Source of the DNA: UBA1479 sp038109305
Lineage (GTDB): Bacteria > Pseudomonadota > Alphaproteobacteria > Rhodospirillales > Casp-alpha2
Direction: 5' to 3'
DNA length: 64,000 nt
Assembly (NCBI GenBank): GCA_038109305.1
Contig: JAYNIR010000013.1
Location: forward strand, 19,893 to 83,892
The position numbers were made by a program, and so were the translations under genes. Shown here one piece after another: positions 1 through 8,044 of this stretch; within the stretch, counting starts at the first letter, position 1, and each line of letters opens with the position of its first letter. The notes below the pieces were generated by a model, which saw nothing but the letters and a program-made list of their open reading frames with translations, did no database searches and was not told the DNA's origin.

Positions 1-786
1 AGCCGCCGTTGAGGTCGACCAGCCGGGGCTCCATCGGCAGGTCATCCAAGGCCACATCCGTCACTTCGCCCGAACGTCAGGCGACCATGCGCCCGCTTTT
101 TCCCGCCGCCGCCAAATCGACCGCGTGGACCCCGAAGCTCGACGCCAGCAGCCGGTCGAGGCTGGTCGGCGTGCCGCCCCGCTGCACATGGCCCAGCTCG
201 GTGACGCGGACTTCGGCGTCCGTCCGTTCCTCGATCAGATGGCGGACCCAGCGCCCGGCCAAGCCATCGGCGCGGCCGACGTCGGCGCCTTCGGCTGCAG
301 CCGGTCTAGCGTTTCCACCGCTGTCGCGACGGCCGTGTGATAACCGATGCACAGGTCCGTCCCCGGCACGTCGTTGTCGATGGTATTGGGGATGGCGATC
401 AGCGGCGGCCCGCCCAGATCGGAGAGGCGTTTAAGGATTCGCAGGCTGCCGTCGCCGCCGATGGCGATGAGCGCGTCGAGGCGCAGGTCCGCCAATCCGT
501 CCAGGACATCGGCGGAACGGTCGCGGGTGGTGCCGTCCGGCTCCGGATAGGCGAAGGGGTCACCCGAATTGACGGCGCCCACGACGGTGCCACACTGGCG
601 CAGCAGCTCGCCGGTGAACAGCGTACGTTCGATGGCTCGGGCCGCGACGGGCCGGTCCATGAGCCCACGGGTACCGCGCTCGATCCCGATCACCTCGGCC
701 CCGAAATCCACGATGGCGTGCTTGAAAACGGCGCGGATCGCCGCGTTCAACCCGGCGCAGTCGCCGCCCGAGGTCAGAATGCCCAA
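1..786 (-). pseudogene. 6-phosphofructokinase, internally deleted and with an in-frame stop; runs off the window
   Basis: The N-terminal half is a clear phosphofructokinase: GILTSGGDCAGLNAAIR at the start, the IGGDGSL phosphate-binding loop and the PNTIDNDVPGTD catalytic motif. After ETLDRL (about position 300) the frame changes. It resumes with EGADVGRADGLAGRWV and then the late motif VTELGHVQRGGTP. The roughly 85 residues that normally lie between, including the MGR substrate loop, are absent, so the lesion is a deletion that also shifts frame. Further on, a TGA at 77-79 interrupts the C-terminus after GRMVA, and coding-like sequence (RSGEVTDVALDDLPMEPRL) continues to the window edge. The likely start is TTG at 786. 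The enzyme should be dead because the substrate loop is missing. An assembly collapse is the main alternative to a true deletion. Confidence 0.8.
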
Positions 787-889
787 TCTTTTCAGGGCCC
801 GCCGCTCCTTCCCGAAAATTCGCCAAAGTCACCCCTGCCGGGGCAATTTCCCACTGGCATCGCCGGGCGATTATAGGGGATCATGGGCC

Positions 890-1090
890 ATGGACGAACA
901 AGAAGCTCTCCGCCAAAAACTTAAGGAAATGAAGGTCGAACACCGCGACCTGGACGACGCCATCGGCCACTTGGCGGACGCCACGCCGTTCGATCAGATC
1001 AAGCTGCAGCGCATGAAAAAACGCAAACTCATCCTGAAGGACGAGATCGCCAAGCTGGAAAGCAAACTGCTGCCGGATATTATTGCTTAG
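890..1090 (+). CDS. small YdcH/DUF465-like coiled-coil protein
   Basis: This is a 66-residue, highly charged, all-helical protein. The pattern LKEMKVEHRDLDDAI followed by DQIKLQRMKKRKLILKDEI matches the small DUF465 (YdcH) family, whose molecular function is unknown. There is no signal peptide or membrane segment, so it should be cytoplasmic. The ATG at 890 was chosen because family members start a few residues before the first helix and a longer upstream frame overlaps the phosphofructokinase remnant. It is divergently oriented from pfk and ends with TAG. It has no obvious operon partner. Confidence 0.8.
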   Translation: MDEQEALRQKLKEMKVEHRDLDDAIGHLADATPFDQIKLQRMKKRKLILKDEIAKLESKLLPDIIA

Positions 1091-1147
1091 CCGCGCGGCC
1101 GACCCGCGAGGTATGAACCGCGCGGCGGGCGGCATCAGCCGGTCAAT

Positions 1148-1861
1148 TCACAGAAAATCCCGGTCGGCGGCGGCAATAGCGGCTTCGGCGGTCATGCCCG
1201 GCTCCAACAGCGCCGTGCCCGTCCTGGCCTGCAGGAACTGCTCGCTCGCTGTGTAGGTGGCGCGAAGCTGGCCGACGACGGCCTCGGCCTTGCGGCGGGC
1301 GCCCTCCAACCCGTCTTCCAGCACCACCATGGCGAAGTCGTTGCCGCCGATGACGCTGGTCAGAAGCGCCTGCTGGCTGTCCGCCGAAACGATCTGGTGC
1401 GCCAGACGCAGCGCGTCATTGTGAGCGCCCAGTCCCTGCTTGCGGCGGATTTCGTCGCCGTTGACCAGATGCACCAGGATCAGCGCCGGCCGCGCTTCGG
1501 TCGTGCCCAGCCGGTGGATCAGCTTTTCAAGCTCGTGAACGAAGCCGTGGCGGTTCAACCCCGGCACCACGCCGTGGCGATAGGCTTCCACGCGGGCTTC
1601 TTCCAGCGCCACACGCGCCTGCTCCACCTGACGGCGCAGCGGATCGATCTCGGCCGCCATGCGCTGCAACGCGTGCTGCGCCTCCGGCGTCAGCCCGTCA
1701 ATCGACAACAGCCCGGAGACGTTGATCGCCGGGTCCGTGTGGCCGTGCCTCTGTTCCTGGTCGGGATTTTCTTGTTGTTTTTTACCGGTGGCGCCGCCAC
1801 CACCGCCTTGTCCGCCGCCGTGTCCCAGCGGCTGGACGGGTAGGGTCTGGTTCACATCCAT
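1148..1861 (-). CDS. degenerate GGDEF-domain protein
   Basis: The 237-residue protein has a Gly/Gln-rich disordered N-terminus (about residues 1-45). A short helical linker (about 55-95) follows, then a GGDEF-like fold. The signature loop reads GGNDF at about residue 172, where active diguanylate cyclases have GG(D/E)EF, so the metal-binding acidic position is Asn. The upstream half, NRHGFVHELEKLI and then a long helix, fits the family (NRRxF start). Loss of the acid suggests a protein without cyclase activity, perhaps a c-di-GMP or GTP sensor or a scaffold. I infer this; it is not shown. It is convergent with the YdcH-like gene and divergent from purE. Confidence 0.6.
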   Translation of the reverse strand: MDVNQTLPVQPLGHGGGQGGGGGATGKKQQENPDQEQRHGHTDPAINVSGLLSIDGLTPEAQHALQRMAAEIDPLRRQVEQARVALEEARVEAYRHGVVPGLNRHGFVHELEKLIHRLGTTEARPALILVHLVNGDEIRRKQGLGAHNDALRLAHQIVSADSQQALLTSVIGGNDFAMVVLEDGLEGARRKAEAVVGQLRATYTASEQFLQARTGTALLEPGMTAEAAIAAADRDFL

Positions 1862-1974
1862 GACCGCGTACTCCCTTCCGAGCCACCCTTTCGGGCGGGT
1901 AAACGGACTTGTTTGAACTTACCGTGCCACCCTGCGGTTAATAAAGCCCTAAAATAAAACAATATTTTGACCTC

Positions 1975-2002
1975 TTGCCCTCCCCGCCGCGGCCCATATA
2001 AT
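1975..2002 (+). promoter_or_regulatory. possible sigma-70-type promoter of purEK
   Basis: TTGCCC (1975-1980) and a perfect TATAAT (1997-2002) are separated by 16 bases, 65 bases before the purE ATG. The surrounding 1920-2000 stretch is more AT-rich than the coding DNA around it. No purine riboswitch core was recognised. Confidence 0.4.
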
Positions 2003-2066
2003 CGCTCACTTTCCCACCATAGCACGGTTGGCGCTCGAGACCGGCCTGCGGAAAGCGAGGGTCATA

Positions 2067-2576
2067 ATGACCGCCCCTTCGAAGAACAGCAGCCCCCCGC
2101 TTGTCGGCGTGATCATGGGCAGCCAGTCCGACTGGGACACCATGCGCCACGCGGTCGACCTGCTGGCCGAATTGGGCATCGCCCATGAAACCCGCATCGT
2201 ATCCGCCCACCGCACGCCCGACCGGCTTTACAAATACGCCAAAACCGCGCGTGACCGGGGCCTCAAGGCCATCATCGCCGGCGCCGGGGGTGCCGCGCAC
2301 CTGCCCGGCATGGCGGCGGCGATGACGCCGCTGCCGGTGTTCGGCGTACCAGTGGAAAGCAAGGCCTTAAGCGGCATGGACTCGCTGCTGTCCATCGCCC
2401 AGATGCCGGGCGGCGTGCCCGTCGGCACGCTGGCCATCGGCAAGGCCGGCGCCAAGAATGCGGGCCTGCTGGCCGCCGCCGTGGTTGCGCTGATGGACGA
2501 AAAGGTCGCCAAGGCGCTCGACAAGTTCCGCGCAGATCAGACCGCGTCCGTCGCCGACATCCCTCAAGACAAGTAA
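2067..2576 (+). CDS. purE: N5-carboxyaminoimidazole ribonucleotide mutase
   Basis: PurE converts N5-CAIR to CAIR in de novo purine synthesis. The class I signature is complete: GVIMGSQSDWDTM at the N-terminus, SAHRTPDR in the middle and GAGGAAHLPGM in the active-site loop. At 169 residues it is of normal family length. The ATG at 2067 was preferred over the upstream in-frame codon at 2028 because the conserved domain begins about 12 residues after it. purK starts 15 bases after the TAA stop, so the two form an operon. Confidence 0.95.
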   Translation: MTAPSKNSSPPLVGVIMGSQSDWDTMRHAVDLLAELGIAHETRIVSAHRTPDRLYKYAKTARDRGLKAIIAGAGGAAHLPGMAAAMTPLPVFGVPVESKALSGMDSLLSIAQMPGGVPVGTLAIGKAGAKNAGLLAAAVVALMDEKVAKALDKFRADQTASVADIPQDK

Positions 2577-2591
2577 TAAGGACGATCCCTT

Positions 2592-3692
2592 ATGGCCGCT
2601 CGCCGCGTCCATCCGCTGCCGCCCGGCAGCACTATCGGTATCATGGGCGGTGGCCAACTCGGCCAGATGACCAGCCAGGCGGCCTCGCGCCTCGGCTACA
2701 AATGCCACATCTTCACTCCGGAAACGGATGCGCCGGGATCGCAAGTGTCCGCCGCCACCACCGTCGCCGATTATGAGGACCGCAAGGCGCTTAAGTCCTT
2801 TGCCGAAGCCTGCGACGTCATCACCTTCGAATTTGAAAACGTGCCGGCGGAAAGCGCCGAATATCTGGCCGGACACGCGCTGGTGCGCCCGGGTGCCCAC
2901 TGCCTTGCCATCGCCCAGGACCGGTTGAAGGAAAAGGACTTCGTCAACAAGACCGCGCCGACGACCGCCTACCGGCGGGTCGCCTCAGCCGCGGACCTGG
3001 CGAAAGCCGCCGACGAAATCGGCCGCCCGGCGGTCCTGAAAACGTCCCGCATGGGATACGACGGCAAGGGCCAAGTGTTGATCGCGCCCGATTGCGATTA
3101 TGATGCCGCGTGGGCAGAAATGGGTGCGGCGGAGGGAATCCTGGAAGCCTTCGTCGACCTGAAATTGGAAATATCGGTGATTACCGCGCGCGCGCCCCAT
3201 GGTGGCTGGGTGACTTATCCGGCGGTGGAAAACCGCCACGTAAATCACATTCTGGATACCACCATCGCACCGGCCCGCATTGCCCCTGCCCTGGCCGAAG
3301 AAGCCGTCGCCATCGCGCACGACATTGCCAACGCGCTGGATCTGGTCGGCCTGCTGGCGGTGGAAATGTTCGTGACGCGGGACCGCCGCGTGCTGGTCAA
3401 CGAGCTTGCCCCCCGCCCTCACAATTCCGGCCACTGGACCATGGACGCCTGCGCCACCAGCCAGTTCGAGCAGTTCGTCCGAGCCGTCTGCGGCCTGCCG
3501 CTGGGATCGGTCGAGTGCCATCACGATGCGATCATGAAAAACCTGATCGGCGACGACGTGCATGCCTGGCCGGACCTTATGGCCGATCCGGGCGCGCGGC
3601 TGCATCTATACGGCAAGGCCGAAGCCCGACCCGGCCGCAAGATGGGCCACGTCAACCGGCTATACGCCAAGGGCGACCTGCCGAACGGGTAA
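2592..3692 (+). CDS. purK: N5-carboxyaminoimidazole ribonucleotide synthase
   Basis: PurK is an ATP-grasp enzyme that carboxylates AIR with bicarbonate and ATP to give N5-CAIR, the PurE substrate. Visible family marks are IGIMGGGQLGQM near the N-terminus, RMGYDGKGQ in the ATP-grasp region, EISVITAR, and NELAPRPHNSGHWT near the metal/AIR site. The 366 residues are a complete length. The protein ends normally (GRKMGHVNRLYAKG), but its stop codon abuts the truncated 3' end of the TRAP binding-protein relic on the other strand. A rearrangement breakpoint therefore appears to lie just beyond it. Confidence 0.95.
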   Translation: MAARRVHPLPPGSTIGIMGGGQLGQMTSQAASRLGYKCHIFTPETDAPGSQVSAATTVADYEDRKALKSFAEACDVITFEFENVPAESAEYLAGHALVRPGAHCLAIAQDRLKEKDFVNKTAPTTAYRRVASAADLAKAADEIGRPAVLKTSRMGYDGKGQVLIAPDCDYDAAWAEMGAAEGILEAFVDLKLEISVITARAPHGGWVTYPAVENRHVNHILDTTIAPARIAPALAEEAVAIAHDIANALDLVGLLAVEMFVTRDRRVLVNELAPRPHNSGHWTMDACATSQFEQFVRAVCGLPLGSVECHHDAIMKNLIGDDVHAWPDLMADPGARLHLYGKAEARPGRKMGHVNRLYAKGDLPNG

Positions 3693-3694
3693 CG

Positions 3695-4564
3695 GCGCCG
3701 CCGCCTTTCATGACCGCATTGCCGACGCGCTGGTCGACCCAGTCTTCGTAGCGCGGCATCAGCCATGTTTCGGCTTCGCGCCCGGCTTCCAGAACGGCTT
3801 TCTGGTCGGCGGCGCCCAGCTTGTCGAATTTCTTCTTGTTCATCATGTACTGAATGTTGCCGTAGAACAGGCTGGCGTTGACCATGTAGGGCATGACCGT
3901 CCACAGCTTCCAAGAGCTGTAGGTCGCAACGCCCATGTTGATGCCGTCGACGACGCCACGTTCGGCGGACTGGAACACTTCCTTGGGCGCCACGAAGACC
4001 GGCTTGCCGCCCCAGGATTCGATCATCATGCTGACCAGCGGGCCGATGGAGCGGACAAGCTTGCCGTCGAGTTTCTGGATGTCGGAAATCGGTCCCTTGA
4101 ACCACTATTCCTGGTCATAGGAATAATTGGAATTAAACACGTTGATCAGGCCGACCTTGGCCGCTTCGTCCTTAAACATTTCGGTGAAGGCGGCGTCCAG
4201 TTCGATTTGCTTCTCCAGGCTGACGACGACCGAGTAAAGCGACGTCACCCGATAGCACTTAAGCCGCTTGTCGGCGGGGATCCAGCTGATGTCGGACACG
4301 CCGCCGCGCACGGCGTCGACGCCTTCGCTACACCTATACAGGGTCGACGACGGAAAGATCTGCACCTTCATCTGGCTTCGGTTTTTTCGCGACCAGGTCG
4401 GCGAAATGTTTGAACCCGTCGTGCCGGATATCGCCTTCGTTGACGTAGGTCGAAAGCCGGATAACCGTCTCCGCTTTCGATCGCGCCGGCGCGATTGCGC
4501 TTCCGGTGGCGATCGCGGCGGCAACGGCCGTCGCGGTCCCGATGGAGGTTTTCGTATATTTCAT
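3695..4564 (-). pseudogene. TRAP transporter solute-binding protein (DctP family), frameshifted, amber-interrupted and 3'-truncated
   Basis: A perfect AGGAGG precedes the ATG at 4564, and the first 35 residues are a signal peptide (a run of Ala/Thr ending near ARSKAET). The mature part starts VIRLSTYV and resembles DctP-type periplasmic binders. Three lesions are visible. A frameshift lies at an A6 run near 4381-4392 (frame passes from FADLVAKK to SQMKVQIFPSS). A TAG at 4105-4107 falls between SYDQE and WFKGP. The last roughly 30 residues and the stop are missing where the reading frame runs into the end of purK. It sits 45 bases behind cuyA on the same strand, so it was the transporter gene of that operon. 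No dctQ or dctM genes remain. Confidence 0.8.
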
Positions 4565-4609
4565 TGATTGCCTCCTGTTAAAAAATATTGCGATGTGTTC
4601 GACCCGAGG

Positions 4610-5632
4610 TCATGCCGCGTCAGGCTGCTTCAGCGACGGAAACTCCCGCCGATAGGCAAACAGCGCCACCGACCCGCCCGTGTGCAGGAAGACGACGTTT
4701 TCTCCCTTTTTGAAAAACCCCTTACGGCAGAGGTCGATCAGGCCCGCGGCGCCTTTGCCGGAATAGACAGGGTCCAACAGAATGCCTTCCTGTCTTGCGA
4801 AAATGGTGATCGCTTCGACCATCCCTTCCGTCGGGACGGCATAACCACCGCCAACATAGTCGCTGTTGGCGAGGACTTTTTCGGCGGGCAACGGCGATCC
4901 CGCCTTGATCAATTCGGCTGTTTCAACGGCCAGCTTGTGAACGGCCGCCTCTTGCCTGTATTTCGGGTTTCGCACGCTCACACCGTAAACCTTGAAGGGG
5001 CTGTTCAACGCGTGCAGCCCGGCCAAAAGCCCGGCCTGCGTTCCCGTACTTCCCGTCGCCTGGACGATCCAGTCGATTTTCAGATTCATGTCCTTGGCCT
5101 GGTGGTGAATTTCGTCGGCGACGTTGACATACCCCAGTGCGCCGGCGGGGTTGGAACCGCCGCCGGGGATCACGTAAGGCACTTCGCCGTTTTCACGCAG
5201 CATGTCGCCGACCCGGTTGGCTTCGGCGTTCATATCCAGCCCGCCGGGATAGAACCGGTGCGTCGCGCCGAACAGGTCGTCAAGCATTACGTTTCCGGTT
5301 TCTTCGTAATCCGCTCCCATGTCGGAAACCCGGCGTTCCAACAGGATTTCGCAGCGCATGTCCAACTTGCAGGCGGCGGCGGCGGTCTGCCGCGCGTGGT
5401 TGGACTGCGTAGCGCCCTGGGTCACGACGACGGTTGCCTTTTTGTCCTGCGCCTCGGCCATCAGGAATTCGAGCTTGCGGGTTTTGTTGCCGCCGGATGC
5501 GAGGCCCGTACAGTCATCCCGCTTGATCCATAGGTTCGGCCCGCCGAGGTGTACGGTCAGCCTTTTCATGGGCTCCAGGGGCGTCGGTTGATGGCACAGG
5601 TTGACGCGGGGAAATTTGCTTAGGTCAATCAT
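4610..5632 (-). CDS. cuyA: PLP-dependent lyase, probable L-cysteate sulfo-lyase
   Basis: This 340-residue fold-type II PLP enzyme belongs to the family of ACC deaminase, D-cysteine desulfhydrase and L-cysteate sulfo-lyase (CuyA). Family marks are LWIKRDDCTGLASGGNKTRKL containing the PLP lysine, TQGATQSNH, VIPGGGSNPAGALGY, ATGSTGTQAGL and DPVYSGKGAAGLIDL. The overall wording, including GNVMLDDLFGA, looks closer to CuyA than to the others, but the three activities cannot be separated by eye. CuyA releases sulfite, ammonium and pyruvate from cysteate. The start at 5632 has an ideal AGGAGG spaced 4-5 bases away. The longer ORF to 5725 is unlikely. A divergent LysR gene and a wrecked TRAP gene flank it. 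Confidence 0.8.
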   Translation of the reverse strand: MIDLSKFPRVNLCHQPTPLEPMKRLTVHLGGPNLWIKRDDCTGLASGGNKTRKLEFLMAEAQDKKATVVVTQGATQSNHARQTAAAACKLDMRCEILLERRVSDMGADYEETGNVMLDDLFGATHRFYPGGLDMNAEANRVGDMLRENGEVPYVIPGGGSNPAGALGYVNVADEIHHQAKDMNLKIDWIVQATGSTGTQAGLLAGLHALNSPFKVYGVSVRNPKYRQEAAVHKLAVETAELIKAGSPLPAEKVLANSDYVGGGYAVPTEGMVEAITIFARQEGILLDPVYSGKGAAGLIDLCRKGFFKKGENVVFLHTGGSVALFAYRREFPSLKQPDAA

Positions 5633-5737
5633 TGTTCCTCCTGAACGGCGTCGCTGCGGGAGATTCCGATGGTTAAAAGCTGACGGGGGAACGTCCGGTA
5701 GGCCAATGCTATGTTTCGTATACATTATGTGTTTTTT

Positions 5738-5751
5738 GCATGATTAAATGC
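5738..5751. promoter_or_regulatory. possible LysR-type operator between cuyA and its divergent regulator
   Basis: The inverted repeat GCAT-N6-ATGC lies in the 216-base divergent spacer between cuyA (start 5632) and the LysR gene (start 5849). The whole 5700-5750 segment is unusually AT-rich. The location fits autoregulation plus control of cuyA. The arm is short, so chance is possible. Confidence 0.3.
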
Positions 5752-5848
5752 GCGATGGCATGATGGGCGCGAGACAAGCGGGGTCACCGGGCGGGCGTCC
5801 GCTGGACATCGACCGAGCATCGGCCGGGCATCGGACAGGCAAGGCAGC

Positions 5849-6772
5849 ATGGATTTACAGTGGTTCAAGGATTTGGCGAGCCTGGCGCGGACCGGGAACT
5901 TTTCCCGCGCGGCGGGGTTGAACAACATCAGCCAGTCCGCCTTCAGCCGCCGAATCCAGGCGCTGGAGGATTGGGTCGGAACCCCGCTGGTTGACCGCAC
6001 CCGCCATCCGATCGCCCTCACCCAGGCCGGCGAACAGATGCTGGAAGCGAGCGAGCAGGCCATCGCCCGGGTCGAAACGGAACGGGCGCAAATTCAGGGA
6101 TCGCTTAGCCAGCCGGATAAATACGTCGTGACCTTCGCCGCCCAGCACTCCATCGGCTGGTGGTATTATCTGGCCTGGCTGCAGGCGTTCGAAAAATCAT
6201 TCGGACCTCTCATTTCGCGGCTTCTCGCCGATAACCTGCCCAACTGCATTTCCGCCCTGGAACGCGGCGAGGCGGATTTCGTGATGTCTTACGGAAGCCG
6301 ATATGCAAGCGGCGTCGAGGACCGTCCCCATTTCGAACACCTGATCATCGGCCGCGACCGGCTGATCCCCGTTGCAAAGGCCGGCGCGGACGGCGATCCG
6401 CTGTTCCGCATTGAAGAAGACGCAACGCACGCAGTCCCCTATTTGCGGTTCGGGCCCACCGCGCCCATCGGCTGGCACATCGAACCAGTGATCAAGGAGC
6501 GCAACCTGGCCCCGCGCCTCAATACCGTCTATGAAAATTCAATGGGCGGCGCGCTGCGTATCCGTGCGCGCGAAGGGCTGGGGATGGCATGGCTGCCGCA
6601 AAGCCTGGTCGAGCCGGATTTGCAAACCGGGCTTCTGGCGTGGGCGGGCGGCGAGGACTGGACGATCGATCTGGAAATCCGCCTGCACCGGGCGCAAAAC
6701 AACCCGAACACGCTGATCCGCGATATCTGGGATTATTTGAAAGGCCGCGAAGGCGATCCGCTTTTGCCGTGA
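5849..6772 (+). CDS. LysR-family transcriptional regulator, divergent from cuyA
   Basis: The 307-residue protein starts with a LysR winged helix: FKDLASLARTGNFSRAAGLNNISQSAFSRRIQALEDWVGTPL split over residues 5-47. The effector-binding domain follows (about 90-300), with RLRFGPTAPIGW-like and GLGMAWLPQSLV segments. The helix-turn-helix resembles the HypT/YjiE branch (NISQSAFSRRI). Its position back to back with cuyA suggests it controls sulfonate or cysteate use. The start at 5849 places the recognition helix at the usual distance. The ligand is unknown. Confidence 0.85.
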   Translation: MDLQWFKDLASLARTGNFSRAAGLNNISQSAFSRRIQALEDWVGTPLVDRTRHPIALTQAGEQMLEASEQAIARVETERAQIQGSLSQPDKYVVTFAAQHSIGWWYYLAWLQAFEKSFGPLISRLLADNLPNCISALERGEADFVMSYGSRYASGVEDRPHFEHLIIGRDRLIPVAKAGADGDPLFRIEEDATHAVPYLRFGPTAPIGWHIEPVIKERNLAPRLNTVYENSMGGALRIRAREGLGMAWLPQSLVEPDLQTGLLAWAGGEDWTIDLEIRLHRAQNNPNTLIRDIWDYLKGREGDPLLP

Positions 6773-6791
6773 CGGCGGCGAAAGCCGTTGA

Positions 6792-7589
6792 TCAGGCTTC
6801 CCCCGCCAGATCGGCGAGGGATACGCGCTTCAGCTTATAGGCTTCGAGCAGTTCCAGTTCGACCGTGGCCGACCGCCCCAGTTCGGTCAGCACCGTGGTG
6901 CGGACGAAGCGCTTCAACTCGTTGGATTGGCCGGGGAAGACCAGGATGTTGGTCAACAGTTCGCGCCGCACCAGGGGCGGGAACGCCATCAATTCGCCGA
7001 CTAGAAGCTGTTTGACCGCGACCGGAATGCGGATTGAGCCGAACAGCCGGTCGAGGCAGAAACTGTAAATGCCGAAATCGAGCCGCCCCACCACTTCGGC
7101 GGTGAACGACTTGAATTCCTCGACGAACGTCGGCGCGGCGACGGTGCCATCCAACATCCGCCGGACGATTTCCAGAAACTGGCGGTAGCGGCGGCGGGCC
7201 GGCGACATGCGGTCGTTGAGGTCCGCATCAAGCGCCCGGATTTCCGCCTCGTGGAAGCCGCGTTCCAAAAGCGTGCGGGCGGAATCCCGCACCCGCGGGT
7301 CCAGCGCCTGTTCCTCGATCAGCTGAAACAGCCGTTCATAGGCGGCGCGGTCTTTCTTTTTGCGGACGGATTTCGCGACCTGACCAAGCGGCAGGATCGC
7401 CGCCTGGGCAACCAGCTTGTCCCGCGAATAGATCGCCGCCATGGCGGCGGCGTCGGCGGGCAGCTTCTGGGTGCGGTCGAAATCCTCGGTAATCACGAAA
7501 CGGTGGCCGTCGGCGACCGTCAAATACCGGTTCAACTTGCAGCATTCCAGGAAGTGATCGGCTAGGTTGACGGGTGCAATGTCGCTCAC
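6792..7589 (-). CDS. conserved hypothetical protein, mostly helical
   Basis: I do not recognise this 265-residue protein. It is cytoplasmic and charged, with a helical core (DRAAYERLFQLIEEQALDPR, then RDSARTLLERG and SPARRRYRQFLEIVRRMLDG) and a C-terminal stretch rich in Leu/Val/Arg. It contains ECCKLNRYLTV, a possible two-cysteine patch. The GTG at 7589 was chosen because ADHFLECC-type conserved-looking sequence begins soon after. An in-frame TTG at 7736 would add 49 residues of weaker coding character. It lies tail to tail with the LysR gene. Confidence 0.55.
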   Translation of the reverse strand: MSDIAPVNLADHFLECCKLNRYLTVADGHRFVITEDFDRTQKLPADAAAMAAIYSRDKLVAQAAILPLGQVAKSVRKKKDRAAYERLFQLIEEQALDPRVRDSARTLLERGFHEAEIRALDADLNDRMSPARRRYRQFLEIVRRMLDGTVAAPTFVEEFKSFTAEVVGRLDFGIYSFCLDRLFGSIRIPVAVKQLLVGELMAFPPLVRRELLTNILVFPGQSNELKRFVRTTVLTELGRSATVELELLEAYKLKRVSLADLAGEA

Positions 7590-7824
7590 GTGGCCGCTCT
7601 TCCGCCCATTCTCGCCTTTCTTGCCGGCAGCCGGATGTAAACCAGTCAACAAAACCAGATAAACCTCATCGCGTCCGATCCTACGGACGTTTCCCTTAAC
7701 GAAATGATAACTCACCGACCCGGCCACGGACAGCAATGCTTTTACTAAACATAAACGTGTATATGGCCCATCACTTGTTGAAATCGTGTAGTGATTTTTC
7801 CGGCATTCATGGATCTGGTGATTA

Positions 7825-7990
7825 TCATGGAAGGCATCGGCGACGCCCCCGCTGTCGCCGGTTGGAAGCCTCTCGCGGCGAGCTTTGTGGATTGCCTCCG
7901 CGGTTCCAGGACGACGGCCCCTTCTCTAAGCGAGGGGCCATCGTCAACCCCCAAATTTAAGCGCGGCCTCCGGACCGCGCTCTTTTTTTA
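7825..7990 (+). ncRNA. candidate structured small RNA
   Basis: Between 7590 and 8044 there is no convincing gene. A series of stable hairpins leads into a strong terminator. The stems are GGCGAC/GTCGCC (7839-7844 with 7854-7859, loop very C-rich), CTCG/CGAG (7872-7882), GGCCCCT/AGGGGCC (7917-7940), and the terminator stem at 7961-7980 followed by seven T. A possible -10, GATTAT, lies near 7820. The transcript would be about 165 nt, similar in size to 6S RNA, but I see no clear closing stem pairing the ends, so no family is assigned. The 5' end is approximate. A short plus-strand ORF overlaps it but has no coding look. Confidence 0.45.
7961..7989 (+). terminator. rho-independent terminator
   Basis: The stem GCGCGG/CCGCGC with a GC-rich centre (7961-7980) is followed by C and seven T. 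It is the 3' end of the candidate RNA. No plus-strand protein gene lies directly upstream. Confidence 0.8.
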
Positions 7991-8044
7991 CGGGATGGAA
8001 TGGCGACGGGAAATGCCGTTGACGGCGCGTCAGGCTGCCGGGTG

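Noticed and set aside
7745..7954. 69-codon minus-strand ORF over the candidate RNA
   Set aside because: No SD, no family features, and it is antisense to the hairpin series that ends in a terminator.
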